Made by a program: the position numbers and the translations under genes. Below are positions 5,871-9,566 of a DNA stretch of 9,566 bases, piece by piece. The DNA is from Deltaproteobacteria bacterium. Lineage in GTDB: Bacteria > Desulfobacterota > UBA8473. The notes below the pieces were generated by a model. The model was not told the DNA's origin. It searched no databases and was given only the letters and a program-made list of their open reading frames with translations. The stretch spans positions 1-9,566 of the forward strand of contig DAOWME010000104.1 of the NCBI GenBank assembly GCA_030643245.1, read 5' to 3'. Position 1 is the stretch's first letter, and every line of letters starts with the position of its first letter.

Positions 5871-6908
5871 CTAACCAAAATACTCGAGTGCAGCATTCAC
5901 CAGCCCAAAGCATCCGGTCAGCATCATATCACCACACGGAACCGCAAAGTAGTACCCCAGGCCTTCGGCCATACCTCGCCTCGGTCCGGTTACGGATATG
6001 AACTCAAATCCATCCCCCCGGATGAAACCGGGATGAATAAAACACCCATGGCCACCGTCTCCGAAGACCTCCTCGTTGGAGAGAGTCGCCTTTAAAAAAC
6101 GATCAGTATAATCCTCCAGTTTATCCGGGGTCATTAATCCAGTATGGTGTTCAAAAAGACCCAAGACTATCCCGTCTTTAACCAGTGTACCAACAGTGTG
6201 CTGGTTACCGATATTGATAATGACCACACCTTTCTTGTTTTCCTTGGCCACCCGGGGGTCACAAAGGGCCCCGAGGATAGCTGCTGAGCCCGTATCCATG
6301 ACTATAGCTCCCGGGAGATCGCGCATAACGGCTATCATCCTAGTAAGGTAACTGGGGGGTGTTCGGTATGCAAGGTGGGAAACCTGTCCGTCATTTTCCA
6401 CAAACCTCTGCCAATGTTGAAATCGAAACCTGCGATTACTCCCCTCTATGCATTCCCCGTGGTCCTGAACAGCTACTGCAAAAATCCCAGGCAGTTCCAT
6501 ATCAAAATACGATAGAGCCCCCTTGAGAGCAATCTGGTCCACGTCTCCAAGTACAACTGACATGGCCCTTGCCGGTGGCTCGCTTTCAATCTTTATCCCC
6601 ATCTCCGCCACTTCAGCCAGGTTATCATGAATGGTTTTTGCTGCCAGCTCTGTTGCGTATACGTCAAGGCCGGCAGAGAGATGGTTCCTTATGGCCCTTA
6701 CGCAGGCACCCCCTCCCATAAGGTTTCCTTTTAGAAAGATGGCCTTCCCTTCTTTAGTTATCCTACTGATGCGATTTGCGATAATCCTTGTTTGAGACGG
6801 CAAGACCAGCTTAACGGAACCCTCTATCGGCGTTCCCTCTTCATAGATCAAGATATCTTGCGTCCCCCCCCCAACATCAATGGCAAGAATTCTCAGTCCA
6901 GGCAACAT
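5871..6908 (-). CDS. DUF1786 / COG4012 family protein, predicted actin/hexokinase-fold ATPase
   Basis: Predicted cytoplasmic nucleotide-binding protein of unknown function. Relatives have sometimes been named pyruvate formate-lyase activating enzyme, but there is no radical-SAM CxxxCxxC motif here. Counting from ATG 6908 (345 residues), ILAIDVGGGTQDILIY (7-22) is a phosphate-1 loop of the ASKHA (acetate and sugar kinase/Hsp70/actin) superfamily. VVIINIGNQHTVGTL (228-242) is a phosphate-2-like repeat of the same pattern, so two actin-like halves are likely. VFGDGGHGCF (281-290) is a conserved His/Gly patch. I preferred ATG 6908 because AGGTG lies six bases upstream and the first strand begins soon after; ATG 6938 would add ten residues with no good ribosome site. 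Nine G in the coding strand (6864-6872) encode the GGG of the phosphate loop. Probable operon with acyP downstream. Confidence 0.85.
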   Translation of the reverse strand: MLPGLRILAIDVGGGTQDILIYEEGTPIEGSVKLVLPSQTRIIANRISRITKEGKAIFLKGNLMGGGACVRAIRNHLSAGLDVYATELAAKTIHDNLAEVAEMGIKIESEPPARAMSVVLGDVDQIALKGALSYFDMELPGIFAVAVQDHGECIEGSNRRFRFQHWQRFVENDGQVSHLAYRTPPSYLTRMIAVMRDLPGAIVMDTGSAAILGALCDPRVAKENKKGVVIINIGNQHTVGTLVKDGIVLGLFEHHTGLMTPDKLEDYTDRFLKATLSNEEVFGDGGHGCFIHPGFIRGDGFEFISVTGPRRGMAEGLGYYFAVPCGDMMLTGCFGLVNAALEYFG

Positions 6909-6958
6909 ATCGCACCTATTTCCCAAATACTCGGGCATTCTGCATTGTTTGTTAATAA

Positions 6959-7139
6959 GGGGCGAGGGCGAGATAACTTCCTCAAGTTTGCGCTCAGATT
7001 TAGGTCAGATTTGTTCGATCTGAAAATACAAAACCACAGGAATAGTTTTGCCTATTTCGAGGATTTTGTGTTTGAAGATCGGGCAAAGATGGCCTGAAGA
7101 TGAGATGTACAAATGAGGAAGTTATTTCGGCCACGTCCC
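6959..7139. mobile_element. 181-bp fold-back miniature element, copy 2
   Basis: It has the same length and orientation as copy 1 and nearly the same sequence. The right end (7117-7139) is identical to copy 1's, while the left end (6959-6981) differs from it at four of 23 bases. Internal differences are few, for example TAG/TGA just before the right end. The flanks are TAA on the left (6956-6958) and TTA on the right (7140-7142), so either the palindrome extends outward or TA is the target duplicate. It sits in the divergent region between the DUF1786 gene (leftward) and the quinone-reductase gene (rightward), where it may separate or disturb the two promoters. It has no coding capacity. A plus-strand frame entering from 6792 is a shadow of the DUF1786 gene running into the element. 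Confidence 0.85.
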
Positions 7140-7268
7140 TTATCATCCCATTACACATACGGCCTTATGCCAGAATGTAGTTCACAACAAGTAAACGAAA
7201 AAAGTAGGCGGCAAGCGGTAAACTTGCTCAACTGCACAGTCAAGTTATTTGGAAGTTACAGAAAAAGG

Positions 7269-7299
7269 AGGTCGTAATAGTTTACTCTAGAAACGACCT
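7269..7299 (+). promoter_or_regulatory. Leader stem-loop enclosing an extra Shine-Dalgarno-like site before the quinone reductase
   Basis: AGGTCGT (7269-7275) pairs perfectly with ACGACCT (7293-7299) across a 17-base loop. The left arm overlaps AAAAAGGAGGT (7262-7272), a consensus-like ribosome site that has no start codon at usable distance. The real site, AAAGGAG (7305-7311), follows the stem. The structure could be a leader control element or mRNA stabiliser, or it may mean nothing. The remainder of 7143-7268 shows no gene and no promoter I would defend. Confidence 0.35.
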
Positions 7300-7320
7300 T
7301 CGTGAAAGGAGAAGCGGACA

Positions 7321-8307
7321 ATGAAGTGCGCTGTAATAGAGAAATTCGGCAAGGACCTTAGCAACTTGGTGATCGGAGAGAGGGATGACTTAATCGCTAC
7401 CGGCGAAAATATACGGGTTAACGTTTCCGCTACAGCGATCAATCGCGCGGATCTGTTGCAGCGACGAGGCCTTTATCCTGCACCGGCCGGGGCGCCCCAG
7501 GATGTTCCGGGACTGGAATTTGTCGGATACGTAGATAAAGTGGGAGAAAGCGTAACGGAGTGGAAGGACGGGGAACGGGTTTTTGGCATTCTGGCGGGGG
7601 GTGGTTACGCAGAGCAAGTAGTCACACATCAGCGAATGGTTGTCTCCGTACCGGATGAGCTCGATGACACGGAAGCGGCTGCAATACCGGAGGCATTTAT
7701 CGTGGCGCACGATGCCTTGGTCAGTCAGGGCGGGATGAAACCAGGGGATCTTGTGCTGATCCATGCAGTTGCCGGCGGGGTGGGAACCGCTGCAGTACAG
7801 TTGGTGGATCTGTGGGGCGCCCGTGCGGTGGGCACGGCGGGTAGCTCGGAAAAGATCTTAAAGGTAGCGAAACTGGCTCCCCTTTTGGCGGTGAATTATA
7901 GGGAGGAAGATTTCCAAAAGGTTATAGAAGAGAAGTTCGGACGAAACCCCGTGGACCTAGTTCTCGATGTGGTAGGCGCCGGATACTGGCAGCGAAATAT
8001 CTCTGTGCTCAAGAGCCGAGGTAGATTAATATTATTGGGATTCATGGGAGGATCGTCGGCTGAGACCCCTCTTGCCACCATACTTTCCAATCGAATCCAT
8101 ATTATAGGCACTGTCTTACGTTCGCGTCCCCTGGAAGAAAAGATCCTGGCAACCCAGGCCTTCGCCCATCAAGTCGTTCCTCATTTCAAGGAAAGAAGGT
8201 TGCAGGCCGTCATCGATTCTGTTTTTCCGTTTGATCAATTGCATCAGGCAACTTCCAGGGTAGAAAAGAACGAAAATGTAGGGAAGGTTGTCCTTACTTT
8301 TCAGTGA
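7321..8307 (+). CDS. Zinc-free NAD(P)H quinone oxidoreductase (MDR superfamily, PIG3-like)
   Basis: Cytoplasmic NAD(P)H-dependent oxidoreductase of 328 residues, the usual length for the TP53I3/PIG3-type quinone reductases, which reduce quinones or other activated carbonyl compounds. The GroES-like N-terminal domain has INRADLLQRRGLYP (40-53) and PGLEFVGYV (63-71). The dinucleotide fold has HAVAGGVGTAAVQL (148-161) as its nucleotide loop. The block PEAFIVAHDAL (123-133) fits the PIG3 subgroup. The catalytic and structural zinc ligands of alcohol dehydrogenases are absent. AAAGGAG (7305-7311) lies nine bases before the ATG. The ABC ATPase starts 20 bases after the stop, so a two-gene transcript is likely. 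The substrate cannot be predicted, and the neighbours do not clarify it. Confidence 0.9.
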   Translation: MKCAVIEKFGKDLSNLVIGERDDLIATGENIRVNVSATAINRADLLQRRGLYPAPAGAPQDVPGLEFVGYVDKVGESVTEWKDGERVFGILAGGGYAEQVVTHQRMVVSVPDELDDTEAAAIPEAFIVAHDALVSQGGMKPGDLVLIHAVAGGVGTAAVQLVDLWGARAVGTAGSSEKILKVAKLAPLLAVNYREEDFQKVIEEKFGRNPVDLVLDVVGAGYWQRNISVLKSRGRLILLGFMGGSSAETPLATILSNRIHIIGTVLRSRPLEEKILATQAFAHQVVPHFKERRLQAVIDSVFPFDQLHQATSRVEKNENVGKVVLTFQ

Positions 8308-8327
8308 GGAGGTTTGGCGTCTAATAC

Positions 8328-9296
8328 ATGCGCGATGATCTTGTAGTCCTGGAGAATCTGAAGAAGTACTTCGCCGTTAAAGCGGGTTTCTTTTCATTAA
8401 AAGAGGTTACAATCAAGGCCGTTGATGACATTAACCTTACCATTAGAAGAGGAGAAACCCTGGGGTTGGTGGGCGAGAGTGGGTGCGGAAAATCAACCAT
8501 GGGAAAGTTGATCCTTAAATTGGAGGAACCTACTGAAGGTAGGATATTTTTTGATGGTGAAGATATAACAGCCTGTAGTAAAGAGAGGATGAGGGAATTG
8601 CGAAGGGAGTTGCAGATCATCTTTCAAGACCCTTACTCCTCTCTAAATCCTCGAAAGACAGTGCGAAAGATCGTTGAAGAGCCCCTTATCATTCATGGTA
8701 TTGGGGACAGAAAAGAGAGAAAGGAAAGGGTCAAGGAGCTTTTGCGGGTGGTAGGGTTACGACAGGAATATATGAATCGGTATCCGCATGAATTCAGCGG
8801 GGGGCAGAGGCAGCGTATCGGGATAGCCAGGGCGCTGAGCCTGAATCCGAAGCTGATAATAGCCGATGAGCCGGTCTCTGCCCTGGATGTCTCTGTCCAG
8901 GCCCAGATAATCAACCTGTTAAACAGTCTTCAAGAGGATTTTAACCTGACCTACCTCTTCATAGCCCATGACTTGAGCGTTGTCGAATATGTGAGTGACA
9001 GGGTGGCGGTAATGTATTTGGGGAGGATTGTTGAGCTGACAAGTAGCCAGACGCTCTATAATGACGCAAAGCACCCTTACACGGAAGCATTATTGTCAGC
9101 CGTACCTGTCCCTGATCCCAGACGAGAGAAAAAAAGGATCGTACTGAAAGGGGACCCTCCTAACCCCATAACGCCACCCTCAGGATGCTACTTTCACACC
9201 AGATGCAGGTACAGGATGAGCATCTGTGAGAGGGAGTATCCCCCTTTTAAGGAAATAACTCCCGGGCATTCTGTTGCCTGCCATCTCGTGGCCTAA
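8328..9296 (+). CDS. OppF/DppF-type peptide ABC transporter ATP-binding protein
   Basis: Cytoplasmic ATPase subunit of a dipeptide/oligopeptide (or nickel) importer; 322 residues, typical length. Walker A GESGCGKST (49-57), Q-loop Gln100 in FQDPYSSLNPR, signature SGGQRQR (157-163), Walker B LIIADEP (176-182) and switch His214 are all intact. The C-terminal oligo/dipeptide extension has GDPPNPITPP followed by Cys287, Cys293, Cys300 and Cys318. A four-cysteine cluster like this is known from Opp/Dpp ATPases and binds an iron-sulfur cluster in at least one studied DppD. The ribosome site GAGGAGGT (8306-8313) overlaps the upstream stop but lies 14 bases from the ATG, longer than ideal. No permease, OppD or binding protein is nearby: the gene follows a quinone reductase and is followed by a fold-back element. 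Assignment to OppF rather than OppD rests on the PYSSLNPR and VSALDVSVQAQ wording. Confidence 0.92.
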   Translation: MRDDLVVLENLKKYFAVKAGFFSLKEVTIKAVDDINLTIRRGETLGLVGESGCGKSTMGKLILKLEEPTEGRIFFDGEDITACSKERMRELRRELQIIFQDPYSSLNPRKTVRKIVEEPLIIHGIGDRKERKERVKELLRVVGLRQEYMNRYPHEFSGGQRQRIGIARALSLNPKLIIADEPVSALDVSVQAQIINLLNSLQEDFNLTYLFIAHDLSVVEYVSDRVAVMYLGRIVELTSSQTLYNDAKHPYTEALLSAVPVPDPRREKKRIVLKGDPPNPITPPSGCYFHTRCRYRMSICEREYPPFKEITPGHSVACHLVA

Positions 9297-9314
9297 GGGT
9301 CTGTCATGGAATAA

Positions 9315-9480
9315 GGGACGGGGACGAAATAACTTCCCCATCTGTGCATCTCATCTTCAGGCCATCTTTGCCCGATCTTCAAACACAAAATCCTTAAAAT
9401 AGTTCGACTATTCCTGCGGTTTTGTGTTTTCGGATCGTACAAATCTGACCTAAATCTGAGCGCCAACTTGAGGAAGTTAC
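9315..9480. mobile_element. 181-bp fold-back element, copy 3 (inverted, right end eroded)
   Basis: It is inverted relative to copies 1 and 2. The left end at 9315 begins GGGACGGGGACGAAATAACT after TAA. The interior, including CATCTCATCTTCAGGCCATC (about 9347-9366), is the reverse complement of the copy 1 interior. Similarity runs to GAGGAAGTTAC at 9480, after which the expected terminal repeat is degenerate. It starts 18 bases after the ABC ATPase stop codon, so its hairpin potential could serve as a 3' end or terminator-like structure. It is more diverged than copies 1 and 2, implying an older insertion or a different subfamily. Confidence 0.8.
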
Positions 9481-9493
9481 TTAAACGGTCTCG

Positions 9494-9529
9494 GCACAGA
9501 TTCAACGGTGGTTAAATTTTAATCTGTGC
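9494..9529. repeat. Perfect 9-bp inverted repeat
   Basis: GCACAGATT (9494-9502) and AATCTGTGC (9521-9529) are exact reverse complements separated by 18 bases. No T-tract follows, so it is a poor intrinsic terminator. It begins where the eroded end of fold-back copy 3 would be expected. It could be an operator or part of another repeat. No gene is visible from 9297 to the window end. Confidence 0.45.
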
Positions 9530-9566
9530 AGCTGTTTGAGCATTTTAGTGAGCGTTAAGAAAGAAC

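Noticed and set aside
5567..6095. Plus-strand open frames of 144 and 97 codons opposite acyP and the DUF1786 gene
   Set aside because: They are antisense shadows of genes with clear family motifs, and their Pro/Ser/His-rich composition is typical of the wrong strand.
5871..6908. Pyruvate formate-lyase activating enzyme label for the DUF1786 protein
   Set aside because: No CxxxCxxC radical-SAM motif is present; the visible loops are of the ASKHA nucleotide-binding type.
6792..7097. Plus-strand open frame of 101 codons
   Set aside because: Its first half is antisense to the DUF1786 N-terminus and its second half lies in the repeat.

Overview
The window looks like a chromosomal segment of a Gram-negative, probably anaerobic bacterium. 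A Desulfobacterota/deltaproteobacterial or related lineage is my guess, from the WcaJ-type exopolysaccharide genes, the DUF1786 (COG4012) gene and moderate base composition. No rRNA, tRNA, CRISPR array, transposase or phage gene is visible. The taxonomy is inference only.

Layout. (1) 1-460 has no protein gene. It holds a long imperfect palindrome at the left edge (about 1-136) and a complete 181-bp fold-back element (211-391). (2) 461-5144 is a tightly packed plus-strand surface-polysaccharide operon: a GT2 glycosyltransferase, a 55-codon ORF coupled by GTGA overlaps on both sides, a GT4 glycosyltransferase, a WcaJ/WbaP-type polyprenyl-phosphate sugar-1-phosphate transferase starting at an internal TTG, and a UDP-glucuronate decarboxylase (UDP-xylose synthase). 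Together they could supply UDP-xylose, load the first sugar on undecaprenyl phosphate and extend it with further sugars. (3) 5144-5513 has a solo end of the fold-back element at the decarboxylase stop codon, a hairpin, and a gene for a 75-residue membrane-anchored coiled-coil protein. (4) 5531-6908 is a convergent minus-strand pair: a DUF1786 actin/hexokinase-fold protein followed by an acylphosphatase. (5) 6959-7139 is a second full copy of the fold-back element, between the divergent DUF1786 and quinone-reductase genes. (6) 7321-9296 holds a zinc-free quinone oxidoreductase and an OppF/DppF-type ABC ATPase without its transporter partners. (7) 9297-9566 has a third, inverted fold-back copy with one eroded end, and a short perfect inverted repeat.

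The main pattern beyond the genes is the fold-back element family. There are two nearly identical 181-bp copies, one inverted diverged copy and one solo end, all at gene borders, and each full copy is palindromic along almost its whole length. A second, unrelated long palindrome lies at the window start. Other points worth a second look are the doubly coupled 55-codon ORF, nine-G tracts in two genes, and the DUF1786-acylphosphatase pairing.
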